64,000 nt of DNA, from assembly GCF_000250675.2 (NCBI RefSeq), contig NC_018681.1:3100001-3164000 (forward strand), in the 5' to 3' direction. The notes under the pieces are model-generated. The model was not told the origin of the DNA. It did not search any database and saw only the letters and a list, made by a program, of their open reading frames with translations. Of this stretch, positions 41,701 through 50,597 are shown piece after piece. Position numbers and translations under genes: made by a program. This DNA is from Nocardia brasiliensis ATCC 700358 (GTDB taxonomy: Bacteria; Actinomycetota; Actinomycetes; Mycobacteriales; Mycobacteriaceae). The stretch's first letter is position 1, and each line of letters opens with the position of its first letter.

Positions 41701-42978
41701 TCAAGCCAGTTCGCGGCCACGGGTCTCCGGCAGGCCGAACAGTGCCAGCACGGCGATCAGGTAGCCGAGCGCGCCGAACATCATCGCGCCGGTCAGGCCG
41801 AACGCGGTGGACGCCAGAAACCCGACGGCCGTGGGGAAGATCGCGCCGACGCCGCGCCCGAAGTTGTAGGTGAAACCCTGTCCGGTGCCGCGCGAAGCGG
41901 TCGGGTACAGCTCGGACAGGAACGAGCCGAAACTGGAGAAGATGGCCGCGGTACAGAAGCCGAGCGGGAAGCCCAGGATCAGTACCAGGGTGTTCGCCCC
42001 CTCGGGGACCTGGATGTAGGCGATCATGAAGGCCAGGGACAGTACGGCGAACAACTGGATCGTGCGCTTGCGCCCGAGCCGGTCGGCGAGAATGCCGCCG
42101 GTGACGTAGCCGAGGAACGCGCCGCCGATCAGCAGGAACAGATAACCGCCGGTGCCAACGACATTCAGGTGCCTGCTCTTCTTCAGATAGGTCGGCAGCC
42201 AGGTCGCGAGGGTGTAGTAGCCGCCCTGCACGCCGGTGGCCAGCAGCGAGGCGAACAGGGTGGTCCGCAGCAGGTCGCGCCGGAAGATGGCGAAGAACGA
42301 CCCGGCCTGCTTACCCGCCGATTCGCGGCGCTGGGTCACGGCTTCGGAATCGGTCAGATTGCGCCGCACCCAGACGATCAGCAGCGCGGGCAGTGCGCCG
42401 GTCCAGAACAGCACCCGCCAGGCCAGATCCTCGTCGACGAAGTGGAAGACCAAGGTGTAGACGAGCACCGCCAGACCCCAGCCCGCGGCCCACGCGCTCT
42501 GCACGTAGGCCACCGCCCGGCCCCGGTATTTGGACTGCGCGTACTCGGCGACCAGGATCGCGCCCGCCGCCCATTCGCCGCCGAAGCCCAGCCCCTGGAA
42601 CGCCCGGAACACCAGCAACGTCTCGAAATTCGGTGCGAAACCGCACAATACGGTGAACAGGGTGTAGGTCGCGACGGTCAGCTGCAGCGTCCGTACCCGT
42701 CCGATCTTGTCGGCCAGCACACCCGCCAGCGCGCCGCCGAGCGCGGACACCAGCAGCGTCACGGTGGTGAGCAGCCCGGCCTTGCCGGAGCTGATGGCGA
42801 AGTAGGACGTGATCGCGCCGAGCGCCAGCGGCAGCACCTGGAAGTCGTAGGCGTCCAAGCCATATCCGCCGAACGCGCCGAGGAAGGCGCGTTTGCCTTT
42901 GGCGCTCATGGTTCGGAACCAGTCGAACGGCTGCGAGGTCCCGGCGGAGTCCGCCGGAATGTCCGTGGAAAGGGTCAT
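41701..42978 (-). CDS. MFS transporter (aromatic acid/sialate:H+ symporter type)
   Basis: 425 residues, 12 helices. AAHS/sialate symporter features: WFRTMSAKGKRAFLGAFGGY, GLDAYDFQVLPLALGAITSY, motif A-like GVLADKIGRVRTLQL, GLGFGGEWAAGAILVAEYAQ and the second-half repeat GGILADRLGRKRTIQLFAVL. Such porters import carboxylic acids with protons. First gene of the operon with pxpB and pxpC; the substrate might be 5-oxoproline or a related cyclic acid (inference). GAGG is five bases ahead of the ATG. It is divergent from a GntR-type regulator, with a palindrome between them. Confidence 0.92.
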   Translation of the reverse strand: MTLSTDIPADSAGTSQPFDWFRTMSAKGKRAFLGAFGGYGLDAYDFQVLPLALGAITSYFAISSGKAGLLTTVTLLVSALGGALAGVLADKIGRVRTLQLTVATYTLFTVLCGFAPNFETLLVFRAFQGLGFGGEWAAGAILVAEYAQSKYRGRAVAYVQSAWAAGWGLAVLVYTLVFHFVDEDLAWRVLFWTGALPALLIVWVRRNLTDSEAVTQRRESAGKQAGSFFAIFRRDLLRTTLFASLLATGVQGGYYTLATWLPTYLKKSRHLNVVGTGGYLFLLIGGAFLGYVTGGILADRLGRKRTIQLFAVLSLAFMIAYIQVPEGANTLVLILGFPLGFCTAAIFSSFGSFLSELYPTASRGTGQGFTYNFGRGVGAIFPTAVGFLASTAFGLTGAMMFGALGYLIAVLALFGLPETRGRELA

Positions 42979-43030
42979 GATGCCTCACAAATCTCTAGCT
43001 CAGAGCGACCTACGTCACAGCAGAGTACGG

Positions 43031-43043
43031 ATCGTTGAACGAT
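43031..43043. promoter_or_regulatory. Candidate GntR/FCD operator
   Basis: ATCGTT-G-AACGAT, a perfect 6-bp inverted repeat around one base, in the divergent region between the MFS-pxpBC operon and the gntR-type gene. FadR/FCD-family operators are short palindromes with a GT...AC core, which this resembles (CGTTGAACG). Confidence 0.55.
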
Positions 43044-43129
43044 TCTGCAATCCTAAAGTCGGATCGTCGGCTGGCAGTGCGATCTGGGCTATGCTCGAAC
43101 GGCAAAGCCACAGGTCCGCGGAGGTTTGG

Positions 43130-43837
43130 ATGACGACACCGGTAGATCGGCCCGATCCCGTCTACACGGCCCTTTCCGAACACAAAGGTCTGCTGACCCG
43201 GTCCAGCCGCAGCTCACAGACCGCCGATATCGTCCGCGCGAGCATCCTGGACGGCTCGCTGCGGCCCGGTTCCCGCCTTTCCGAGCCCGATATCTGTGCG
43301 GCGCTCGGTGTTTCGCGCAATACCCTGCGCGAGGCCTTCCGCTCGCTGATCGAAGAGCGGCTGGTGACCCACGAACTCAACCGCGGCGCCTTCGTCCGGG
43401 TGCCCACCTCCGACGATGTCGCCGAGCTGTACCAGTGCCGGCGCATCGTCGAGTGCGCGGCGATCCGCGGATTCGACCGCGCGGCAACCGAATCCGACGA
43501 GCTCGCGGCCGCGCTCGCGCGCGCCGACGCCTGCGCCGCGGAACAGGATTGGACCGGGGTCGGCACCGCCGACATCGATTTCCACAAGGCGATCGCCGCG
43601 CTCAATCGCAGCAAGCGCCTCGACCAGATGATGTCGAGCGTGTGGAACGAACTCCGCCTGGTCTTCCACGTGATGGCCGATCCGCTCACCTTCCACGAGC
43701 CCTACCTGGCCCGTAATCACGAGATCCACCGCGCGCTGCTCGACGGTCGCGGCGCGGAGGCCGAACAGATGCTGGCCGACTACCTCACCGACGCCGAAAC
43801 GCATATCCGGTCCGCCTACACGCGCGTGGTCGCCTGA
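43130..43837 (+). CDS. GntR family regulator (FCD type)
   Basis: 235 residues. The GntR winged helix is clear (QTADIVRASILDGSLRPGSR, LSEPDICAALGVSRNTLREA, FRSLIEERLVTHELNRGAFV), joined to an all-helical FCD effector domain with the metal-binding pattern (VAELYQCRRIVECAAIRGFD, TADIDFHKAIAALNRSKRLD, NHEIHRALLDGRGAEAEQML). FCD proteins sense carboxylic acids through a bound metal. The ATG at 43130 has GGAGG five bases upstream. Divergent from the MFS-pxpBC operon; the palindrome at 43031 is its probable site. Confidence 0.92.
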   Translation: MTTPVDRPDPVYTALSEHKGLLTRSSRSSQTADIVRASILDGSLRPGSRLSEPDICAALGVSRNTLREAFRSLIEERLVTHELNRGAFVRVPTSDDVAELYQCRRIVECAAIRGFDRAATESDELAAALARADACAAEQDWTGVGTADIDFHKAIAALNRSKRLDQMMSSVWNELRLVFHVMADPLTFHEPYLARNHEIHRALLDGRGAEAEQMLADYLTDAETHIRSAYTRVVA

Positions 43838-43841
43838 GCGG

Positions 43842-44939
43842 TCAGCGCAGATACCATCCGGTGCTGCCGACCGGTATCTCCTGTTGCATGCGCGGAACAT
43901 GCTGGTCGAAAAACAGTTTGGCGGTCAGCTCGGCCCGGCTGCGCACCTCGAGCTTGCCGAAGATCCGTTTGACGTGATCGTCGACGGTGTGCGCGGACAA
44001 CGTGAGCAGCTTGGCGATCTCGGTCCGCGCATAGCCGCGCGCGAGCAGCCCGACCACGTCCCGCTCGCGCGGAGTGAGCCGGTAGGTGTCGGCGACCAGT
44101 GCCGCGATCTCCACCGGGCGGGTGGCCTCGATGAGCACCGAGAGCTGATCGGTGGCGCCCGGTAGCCGCTCCGCGTGCAAGGTCATCCAGCGCCCGCTCC
44201 TGGTCCGGGTCCTGGCCCGCGCCGGGCCGGGGCGAGACCAGGCTTGATGTGCCAATGTCATGACGCAGAACGGGATTTCGCGGTCCGCGTCGACCCCGTC
44301 GTCGATCTGCGCCAGCCAGTGCCCGGCCGCCGCGGTCATGGTGACCGGGTGCAGGTCGGGCGTCAGCAGCAACAGCCCCGGCCCGGTGACCGCGTCCTCG
44401 GTGGCGATCTCGGTGAGCACCATCTCGCGGCGGATCGCGTCGGCCACCGAGGTGGTGGCCGCGCCCGCGAGTTCGGCGTCGGCCGCGGCGAAGTCCGGGA
44501 CGTCCGCACCGCGGAACAGGACCAGCGCGCCCCACACGTTGCCCTTGTCGCCGAAGAGGATGCGCATCTCGCGGGTCATCCCGCTCGGCACCAGGATCTC
44601 CCGGTAGTGCCTGCTGCGCTCGGGGTGCCCGTCGGTGGCCGTAGTCAAGGTCATCGCCCGGTGGGGGCCGCGGGCCAGGGTCGGCAACGCGAGCGCGTCC
44701 TGGCCGCCCGCCTCGATCTCGAGCATCGCATCCATGTACTCGAGCGGCAGTCCGTTGCGATGGCAGCCGCCGGTCGGCAGCACCGAACCGGGGTCGACGG
44801 TCAGCACGCACCACGCATCGAAGGGCACGGCCTCGCGCAGCACCGCCGTCACGGCGCGCTCCAGTTCGACCGCGCCGGACACGGTCCGGCAGACGCGGTC
44901 GACGCCCGCGGTCACCCAGTCCAGGGATTTCTCCGGCAT
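43842..44939 (-). CDS. LuxR-family regulator with GAF-like N-terminal domain
   Basis: 365 residues. The C-terminal LuxR HTH is clear: YRLTPRERDVVGLLARGYAR, TEIAKLLTLSAHTVDDHVKR and IFGKLEVRSRAELTAKLFF. The first 190 residues resemble GAF-like sensor domains (VTAVLREAVPFDAWCVLTVD, ILFGDKGNVWGALVLFRGAD), followed by a PAS-like segment (GLLLLTPDLHPVTMTAAAGH). No receiver domain is present, so it is not a classical two-component partner. Divergent from the FAD-oxidoreductase at 45028 (88 bases apart), which may be its target. Ligand unknown. Confidence 0.87.
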   Translation of the reverse strand: MPEKSLDWVTAGVDRVCRTVSGAVELERAVTAVLREAVPFDAWCVLTVDPGSVLPTGGCHRNGLPLEYMDAMLEIEAGGQDALALPTLARGPHRAMTLTTATDGHPERSRHYREILVPSGMTREMRILFGDKGNVWGALVLFRGADVPDFAAADAELAGAATTSVADAIRREMVLTEIATEDAVTGPGLLLLTPDLHPVTMTAAAGHWLAQIDDGVDADREIPFCVMTLAHQAWSRPGPARARTRTRSGRWMTLHAERLPGATDQLSVLIEATRPVEIAALVADTYRLTPRERDVVGLLARGYARTEIAKLLTLSAHTVDDHVKRIFGKLEVRSRAELTAKLFFDQHVPRMQQEIPVGSTGWYLR

Positions 44940-45027
44940 GGGTCTCAGTATCGTCCGTCGCGCGGCCGTGCCGAACCCCCGGAATCGGGGATGGTCGTGC
45001 CCGACTCGGCTGGCGAGGCTTTTTCGC

Positions 45028-46404
45028 ATGACCAGTTACGCCGCCGGGCTGTCCGGCTTCACGGGCACCCTCGTCCGGCCCGATGATCCGGACTATCACG
45101 CCGCGCGCCGGCTCTGGAACGGTGCCATCGATCGCTACCCGGCCGTCATCGCGCGTTGCCGGACCGCGGCCGATGTCGCGCTGGCGGTGCGGTTCGGCCG
45201 CAGGCACGAATTGGCCATCGCGGTGCGCGGCGGCGGGCACAGCTTTTCCGGCCTGTCCATGTGCGAGGGCGGCTTGGTCATCGACCTGGGTGCGATGCGC
45301 GCGGTCGAGATCGATCCGCGCGCCCGGGTCGCCCGGGTCGGGCCCGGGGTGCGGTGGCAACAGCTGGACGCGGCGGCCGAGGCGGTCGGTCTGGCGGTGC
45401 CCGGCGGCGAGGTCTCGCATACCGGCGTCGCCGGGCTGACCCTCGGCGGCGGCATCGGCTGGCTGTCCCGCCGTCACGGTCTCAGCTGCGACAACCTGAT
45501 CGCCGCTCAGCTCGTCACCGCGGACGGCGAGATCGTGGAGGTCACCGCGGACACCCACCCGGAACTGCTGTGGGGCCTGCGTGGCGGCGGCGGCAACTTC
45601 GGGGTCGTCACTCGTTTCACGATGCGGCTGCATCCGATTCCGGTGCCGATGTTCGCCGGGGCGGCGCTGTATCCGCTGGCAGCGGAGCCGCTTTCGGTGT
45701 TCCTGGACGTGGCCCGGAGCGCCCCGCCCGAACTCGGATTGAACGCCGCGCTGATCACCGCGCCGCCCGCGCCGTTCGTGCCGCCGCAGTTCCACGGTAA
45801 GCCGGTAGTGGCGCTGGCGGCCTGTCACACCGGCGATTTCGCGGCCGCGCAGGCGCTGGTCCGGCCGCTGCGCACAGCGGGCGCACCGCTCGCCGACCTG
45901 TTCGGGCCGATGCCCTACACCGCGTTGCAGACCATGGTGGACGACGCCGCCGCACCGGGACTCTGTGCCTACGGTCGCTCGGAATGGCTGGGCCCGCTGG
46001 ATGATACGGCGGTCGCCCGTTTGATCGCGGCGGCCGAACAGAGCACCTCGCCGATGTCGCAACTGCTCGTGCGGATCGCGGGCGGCGCGATCGCGGACGC
46101 GCCCGCCGAGTCCGCCGCCTTCCGCTTCCGCACCGCCACCGCCCTGCTGACCGTCGCCGCCGTCTGGCCGGGGGCGACCGAGGACAGTGCGGCCCATCGC
46201 AATTGGACGCGGGCGACGTGGGAGGCGATGCGCCCGTGGTCGGCGGGCGGCGGCTACGTCAACCACCTGGGCAACGAAGGCGAGCACCGCGTCCGGGAGG
46301 CCTACGGCGAACCCGCGTGGCAGCGGCTCGTGCGGCTCAAGCGCGCGGTCGACCCGGACAACGTATTCCATCTCAACCAGAACATTCCGCCCGAGAGCCG
46401 TTGA
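45028..46404 (+). CDS. FAD-binding oxidoreductase (berberine-bridge-like)
   Basis: 458 residues of the BBE-like/PCMH flavoenzyme family. The PCMH FAD domain contains the covalent-flavin His segment AIAVRGGGHSFSGLSMCEGG, and GLTLGGGIGWLSRRHGLSCD. The usual second attachment Cys of bicovalent members is not visible (VSHTGVAGLTLGG), suggesting a single link. The C-terminal BBE segment is AYGEPAWQRLVRLKRAVDPD followed by NVFHLNQNIPP. Such enzymes oxidise sugars, alkaloids or other alcohols with O2. Its start lies close to the LuxR gene, divergently. It converges on the paaX-like gene; the 96-base gap holds no clear terminator. Confidence 0.9.
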   Translation: MTSYAAGLSGFTGTLVRPDDPDYHAARRLWNGAIDRYPAVIARCRTAADVALAVRFGRRHELAIAVRGGGHSFSGLSMCEGGLVIDLGAMRAVEIDPRARVARVGPGVRWQQLDAAAEAVGLAVPGGEVSHTGVAGLTLGGGIGWLSRRHGLSCDNLIAAQLVTADGEIVEVTADTHPELLWGLRGGGGNFGVVTRFTMRLHPIPVPMFAGAALYPLAAEPLSVFLDVARSAPPELGLNAALITAPPAPFVPPQFHGKPVVALAACHTGDFAAAQALVRPLRTAGAPLADLFGPMPYTALQTMVDDAAAPGLCAYGRSEWLGPLDDTAVARLIAAAEQSTSPMSQLLVRIAGGAIADAPAESAAFRFRTATALLTVAAVWPGATEDSAAHRNWTRATWEAMRPWSAGGGYVNHLGNEGEHRVREAYGEPAWQRLVRLKRAVDPDNVFHLNQNIPPESR

Positions 46405-46500
46405 GGCGCAATGGTCACCGCGTGGGGTGCCAAGGCGCTGGGTGGTCTCGACCGGCGGGGTGATCCTGACAAGCTGGTCGGCCCGCCGCGGCGCGCAGCC

Positions 46501-47358
46501 TCAGGACACCATCGTTTTGACCCAGCGCCGGCTCGGTGCCAGGCACCGGTGCTGCGCGTCGGCGAAGAGCCGGACCGCCGCCGGGCCCGGCCACTGCGCG
46601 GGCAGCATCCGCTGCGGCAGACCGGGATCGAGATAGGGGATCACGCGCCATTCGTCGAGCGCGGGGACGAACCGTTCGAAGGCGTCCCGGTCGCTGAGCT
46701 CGGCCGGATCGAGCAGAGCGTGATGCCGGGCGAGGAAGGCGCGGTACCGCGCGGCGAGGTTGGGCAGGTCCCACCACTGCGCCGCGACCGCTGTCAGCGA
46801 GCCGGGCACCGAAAGGTCCACCGCGCGAAAGGTGGTCACGTACTCGTCGAGGCCGAGCGCGCGCACGATGGCGGTGACCTCGTCGGCCAGATACTCCGGA
46901 CAGATCCACAGGCCCGGCGAGACGGTGCCGCAACCGATCGATGTCAGCCGCCGCCGCAGCTGGTGCCGGGCGGCGCGCTCGGTTTCCGGGATACCGAACG
47001 AGATCAGATGCCACGCATCGGTATCGGTCATCTGCCGGAAGCCGAAGATGCGCGGATCGCCGCGCAGGTACATCGCCTCGGCGGCCGCGGTGACGCGGTA
47101 ACCGCTGCGCCCGCCGCGGGATTCGGCCGCCAGCACGCCCTTGCTCTTGAGGCGGGCGACCGCCGTCCTGGTGCTCGGCTCCGGCACGCCGAGCCGGGCG
47201 AGCATCGCGCCGAAATCGGCGATCGCGATCCAGCCGCCCAGGTCACGTACGTAGGCGCCGATCACCGTCCGGGCGAGCGAGGTGGCGCTGCCCGGCCGCG
47301 AGTCGATGTCGTCGAGGACGGCACCGGCGGTCGCGGGATCAGGGTGCGGTGAGTTCAT
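46501..47358 (-). CDS. PaaX family transcriptional regulator
   Basis: 285 residues of the PaaX family: ARTVIGAYVRDLGGWIAIAD, the winged helix FGAMLARLGVPEPSTRTAVA and RLKSKGVLAAESRGGRSGYR, then the C-terminal domain (WHLISFGIPETERAARHQLR, GLWICPEYLADEVTAIVRAL). The best-known member represses phenylacetate catabolism. Here it is the last gene of the kynA-kynU operon, its start overlapping the kynU 3' end by 20 bases, which points to a role in controlling tryptophan/kynurenine breakdown. Its candidate site is the palindrome at 49452. Confidence 0.88.
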   Translation of the reverse strand: MNSPHPDPATAGAVLDDIDSRPGSATSLARTVIGAYVRDLGGWIAIADFGAMLARLGVPEPSTRTAVARLKSKGVLAAESRGGRSGYRVTAAAEAMYLRGDPRIFGFRQMTDTDAWHLISFGIPETERAARHQLRRRLTSIGCGTVSPGLWICPEYLADEVTAIVRALGLDEYVTTFRAVDLSVPGSLTAVAAQWWDLPNLAARYRAFLARHHALLDPAELSDRDAFERFVPALDEWRVIPYLDPGLPQRMLPAQWPGPAAVRLFADAQHRCLAPSRRWVKTMVS

Positions 47359-48568
47359 CGCGAATGGCCGACACTCCGGCGCGTACTTCGGCGAAGGTGG
47401 TGCTGAGCGGGCTCAATCCGATCCGGATACCGTGCGGCGGACGGAAGTCGGGAATGACGCCGCGCTCCCAGAGTCGCGCCGTGACCTCCTGAAAACGGGG
47501 ATGATCGATCGTCACGTGGCTGCCGCGGCGGGCCGGATCTACTGGCGAGGACACCGTTACACCCAACGGCACCAGCCACGCGTGCGCAAGATCGAGGGCG
47601 AAATCGGTTAATGCCAGCGATTTCGCGCGCACCGCAGGCATGCCGGCCGCGTCGATCAGGTCGAGCATGTCCTGGATCGGCAGCATGCCGACGATCGCGG
47701 GCGTCCCGCTGATCAACCGCCGGATACCGGGTGCGGGCCGGTAGCCCTGCGCCATCGCGAAAGGATCTTCGCGGCCCATCCACCCCCAGATGGGCTGGGT
47801 GAAATCGGCGAGATGGGTGCTGTGGATATAGCCGAACGCCGGTGCGCCGGGGCCGCCGTTGAGGTACTTGTAGGTGCAGCCGACGGCGAAATCGATGCCC
47901 CACGAGTCGAGTTCGAGCGGCACCGCGCCCACCGAGTGGCACAGGTCGAGCAGCAGCAGGGCGCCCGCGTCGTGGGTGACGGTCGCGATCGCGGGCGCGT
48001 CCAGCAGATACCCCGACCGATAGGCGACGTGACTGAGCACGACCAGCGCGGTGCGTTCGGAAACGACCTGTGCCAGTTCGCCGGCCGTGACGCCACCGGT
48101 GAATTCCGGCTCTATCCAGCGCAATCGCAGCCCGAGGTCGGCCGCGATCGATTCGAGCAGGTACCGATCGGTGGGGAAGTTGTCGCGGTCGAGCACGATC
48201 TCGGTGCGGCCGGGTCGCTGTGCGAGCGCGCCCCGGGCCAGCTTGTAGAGCAGCACGGTGGTGGAATCGCCGATGGTGGTCTGCCCGGCGGCCGCGCCGA
48301 GTACCGTGGCGCCGATCCGGTCGCCGATCGTCAACGGCAGCTCGTACCACTGTTCGTCCCAGCCCCGGATGAGCCTGCCGCCCCACGCCTCGGTGACGAA
48401 CTCGGCGAGGCGGTCGGCGCTCGCCCTGGTCGGCCTGCCCAGCGAGTTGCCGTCGAGATAAGCGACGATCGCGGGGTCGTCGCTGCCGAGGAAGCGGCCC
48501 GGGTAGTCGCGCAGCGGGTCGGCCTCGTCGAGAGCCTTGGCGCGCGTGGCGAAGTCGTCGGTGGTCAT
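47339..48568 (-). CDS. kynU: Kynureninase
   Basis: 409 residues, typical length. A PLP-dependent fold-type I enzyme that cleaves kynurenine to anthranilate and alanine. Evidence: AYLDGNSLGRPTRASADRL, the segment VLSHVAYRSGYLLD, LLLLDLCHSVGAVPLEL with the PLP Asp, and the Schiff-base Lys in AVGCTYKYLNGGPGAPAFGY. The C-terminus (GSHVTIDHPRFQEVTARLW, HGIRIGLSPLSTTFAEVR) fits. The start lies three bases from the kynA stop; the 3' end overlaps paaX. Cytoplasmic. Confidence 0.95.
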   Translation of the reverse strand: MTTDDFATRAKALDEADPLRDYPGRFLGSDDPAIVAYLDGNSLGRPTRASADRLAEFVTEAWGGRLIRGWDEQWYELPLTIGDRIGATVLGAAAGQTTIGDSTTVLLYKLARGALAQRPGRTEIVLDRDNFPTDRYLLESIAADLGLRLRWIEPEFTGGVTAGELAQVVSERTALVVLSHVAYRSGYLLDAPAIATVTHDAGALLLLDLCHSVGAVPLELDSWGIDFAVGCTYKYLNGGPGAPAFGYIHSTHLADFTQPIWGWMGREDPFAMAQGYRPAPGIRRLISGTPAIVGMLPIQDMLDLIDAAGMPAVRAKSLALTDFALDLAHAWLVPLGVTVSSPVDPARRGSHVTIDHPRFQEVTARLWERGVIPDFRPPHGIRIGLSPLSTTFAEVRAGVSAIRDELTAP

Positions 48569-48571
48569 GGC

Positions 48572-49426
48572 TCAGCCTCCGAGCTCGGTGCGAACGGCGA
48601 ACAGTTCCGGGAAGAAGGTGAGGTCGAGCGCGCGCTGCAGGAAGCCGACGCCGCTGGAGCCGCCGGTGCCGCGCTTGGTGCCGATGGTGCGCAGCACGGT
48701 GCGCATGTGCCGGAACCGCCAGAGCTGGAAGTTCTCCTCGAGATCGACCAGTTCCTCGAAGGTCTCATAGATCGACCAGTGTTGCTGTGGGGCTTGATAA
48801 ATGGACTTCACCAGCGGAACGAGTCCGGGGTCGAGCACGTAGGCCTGTGTCACGTCCCGGTCCAGCGTCGAGCGCGGCACGTCCAGTCCGCTGCGCGCGA
48901 CGTGCCGCCAGAACGAATCGTAGAGGCTCGGTTCGTGCAGCAGGGTGTCCAACTCTTTGTGCGCCACCGGATCTGCCTCGAAGACGCGCAGCATGGACGC
49001 GTTCTTGTTGCCGAGAATGAACTCGATCGCCCGGTACTGATAGGACTGGAAGCCCGACGAGTTGCCGAGCACGCCGCGGAACTGGGCGTATTCGGTGGGC
49101 GTCAGGGTGGCCAGCACGGACCACTGCTCGGTCAGCGTCTTCTGGATATGTTTCACCCGCGCAATGCATTTCAGCGCGACGCCGGTGTCGTCGGCGTCGA
49201 ACGCGGCCCGCGCCGCCCTGGTCTCGTGCAGCACGAGTTTGAGCCACAGCTCGGTGGTCTGGTGCTGGATGATGAACAGCAACTCGTCGTGATGTTCGGG
49301 CCTGCTCACCGGATGCTGCGCGCTGAGCAGGGTGGGCAGATCGAGGTATCCGCCGTAGCTCATGCGGGAGCTGAAGTCGGTGACGATGTCGTGTTCGAGT
49401 GCCCGGGTGTTGTGCTCGACGGTCAT
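48572..49426 (-). CDS. kynA: Tryptophan 2,3-dioxygenase
   Basis: 284 residues. A haem enzyme converting L-tryptophan to N-formylkynurenine. Diagnostic segments: MSYGGYLDLPTLLSAQHPVS, ELLFIIQHQTTELWLKLVLH, and GFQSYQYRAIEFILGNKNAS. The proximal haem His is expected in the stretch RFRHMRTVLRTIGTKRGTGG, which is present. It is the first gene of the kynA-kynU-paaX operon. The ATG at 49426 is used. The divergent region upstream carries a palindrome and the start of a formamidase gene, so this locus encodes the first three steps of the kynurenine pathway. Confidence 0.96.
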   Translation of the reverse strand: MTVEHNTRALEHDIVTDFSSRMSYGGYLDLPTLLSAQHPVSRPEHHDELLFIIQHQTTELWLKLVLHETRAARAAFDADDTGVALKCIARVKHIQKTLTEQWSVLATLTPTEYAQFRGVLGNSSGFQSYQYRAIEFILGNKNASMLRVFEADPVAHKELDTLLHEPSLYDSFWRHVARSGLDVPRSTLDRDVTQAYVLDPGLVPLVKSIYQAPQQHWSIYETFEELVDLEENFQLWRFRHMRTVLRTIGTKRGTGGSSGVGFLQRALDLTFFPELFAVRTELGG

Positions 49427-49451
49427 GCGAATTCCCCACTGGTCGGGTACT

Positions 49452-49468
49452 ACCTGGTGCCGCCAGGT
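49452..49468. promoter_or_regulatory. Palindrome in the kynurenine divergon
   Basis: ACCTGG-TGCCG-CCAGGT, a perfect 6-bp inverted repeat with a five-base centre, in the 91-base region between the divergent kynA and formamidase genes. An AT-richer stretch (TTATGACATTATCGTGACG) follows it. A likely binding site for the PaaX-family regulator of the operon, by position. Confidence 0.55.
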
Positions 49469-49517
49469 TATGACATTATCGTGACGTTCGCTAGATCGAT
49501 GTCATGGGAGGCGCGCG

Positions 49518-50597
49518 ATGAGCGACCTGCGGATCGTCTTCGGGCCGGACGCGGTCACGCACTGGGCGACCGCCGCCGAACTGCTCGCCGCGGCCTGCGC
49601 CGCCTACGACGTCACGGCGGTACCGATGCACACCGCCGACCCGGCCGACTTCGCCGCGGCCTGCCGTGCCGCCGCCCCGGACGAGGAATTCGTGGTGGTG
49701 CCGGGTGCGGCCGCGCTGCCGGGGGATGTCCCGCGGCGGATGATCCGGGTGGACTTCGAGCGATGCGCCGCCGACCGGTCCGCCGGTGTACGCACGCATA
49801 TCCGCGGTCGGGGCCTGGCCGGTCTCCGGTACGCCGTAGCGGACTGGTATTTCCACCGGTTCCATCCCGCGACGATGCTGACCTACGGCAAGCATCCGTA
49901 TCAACGGGTGTCCCTGCGGACGCCGGCGGGCCCCGGCCCGTTCCCGGTGGCCGTGCTGCTCCATGGCGGGTACTGGAAGCCGTGGTGGGACAGCGACCTC
50001 ATGCACGCCTTGGCGGCCGATCTCACCGCCCGCGGCTGCGCGACATGGAACATCGAATATCGGCGACCGGCCGAATCGGGCTGGCCCGCAACCGTCGCCG
50101 ATGTCGCCGACGCTTTCGCGGCGCTCGCACCGGCGGCCGCGGCGCACCGGCTCGATCTCGATCGGATCGCCGTGCTCGGCCATTCGGCAGGCGCGCAGCT
50201 GGCGTTGCGCCTGGCCGCCGACGCACGGGACACCGACGTGCGGGTCGCTGCCGCGGTGAGTCTCGCGGGCGTGCTCGACCTGCGGACGGCGGATCGTCGC
50301 GAGCTGGGCGACGGGGCGGTGGCGCTCGCGCTCGGCCAGCGCTACGCGCCGGACTCGGCCGTTTACCGCTCGGCCGCACCGATCGAACGATTGCCGCTCG
50401 GTATACCGCAACTGATCGTATGCGGCCTCGACGACGAGCCCGATCTGCTGGAGTTCGGCAGGAACTATACGGATCTCGCTCGTACGAAACAGGATTCGGT
50501 GGATCTGCTCGAACTGCCCGCCGATCATTTCGCCGTGATCGATCCGGGCAGCGCGATCTGGCGACGCACGGCGCAATGGTTGATGCACACTCTCTGA
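49518..50597 (+). CDS. Putative kynurenine formamidase with N-terminal dehydroquinase-like domain
   Basis: 359 residues. Residues 125-359 are an alpha/beta hydrolase with the formamidase oxyanion motif HGGYW (149-153), nucleophile Ser223 in VLGHSAGAQLALRLA, an Asp in VCGLDDEPDLLEF and His in LPADHFAVIDPG. This matches bacterial/eukaryotic kynurenine formamidases, which hydrolyse N-formylkynurenine. Residues 1-115 look like a degenerate type II dehydroquinase-like domain (FVVVPGAAALPGDVPRRMIR, then GRGLAGLRYAVADWYFHR); I cannot confirm its active site. It is divergent from kynA. The ATG at 49518 has GGGAGG six bases upstream. Confidence 0.78.
   Translation: MSDLRIVFGPDAVTHWATAAELLAAACAAYDVTAVPMHTADPADFAAACRAAAPDEEFVVVPGAAALPGDVPRRMIRVDFERCAADRSAGVRTHIRGRGLAGLRYAVADWYFHRFHPATMLTYGKHPYQRVSLRTPAGPGPFPVAVLLHGGYWKPWWDSDLMHALAADLTARGCATWNIEYRRPAESGWPATVADVADAFAALAPAAAAHRLDLDRIAVLGHSAGAQLALRLAADARDTDVRVAAAVSLAGVLDLRTADRRELGDGAVALALGQRYAPDSAVYRSAAPIERLPLGIPQLIVCGLDDEPDLLEFGRNYTDLARTKQDSVDLLELPADHFAVIDPGSAIWRRTAQWLMHTL

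Noticed and set aside
43816..46371. 851-codon open frame on the minus strand across the LuxR gene and the flavoenzyme gene
   Set aside because: Antisense shadow over genes with clear families on the other frames.
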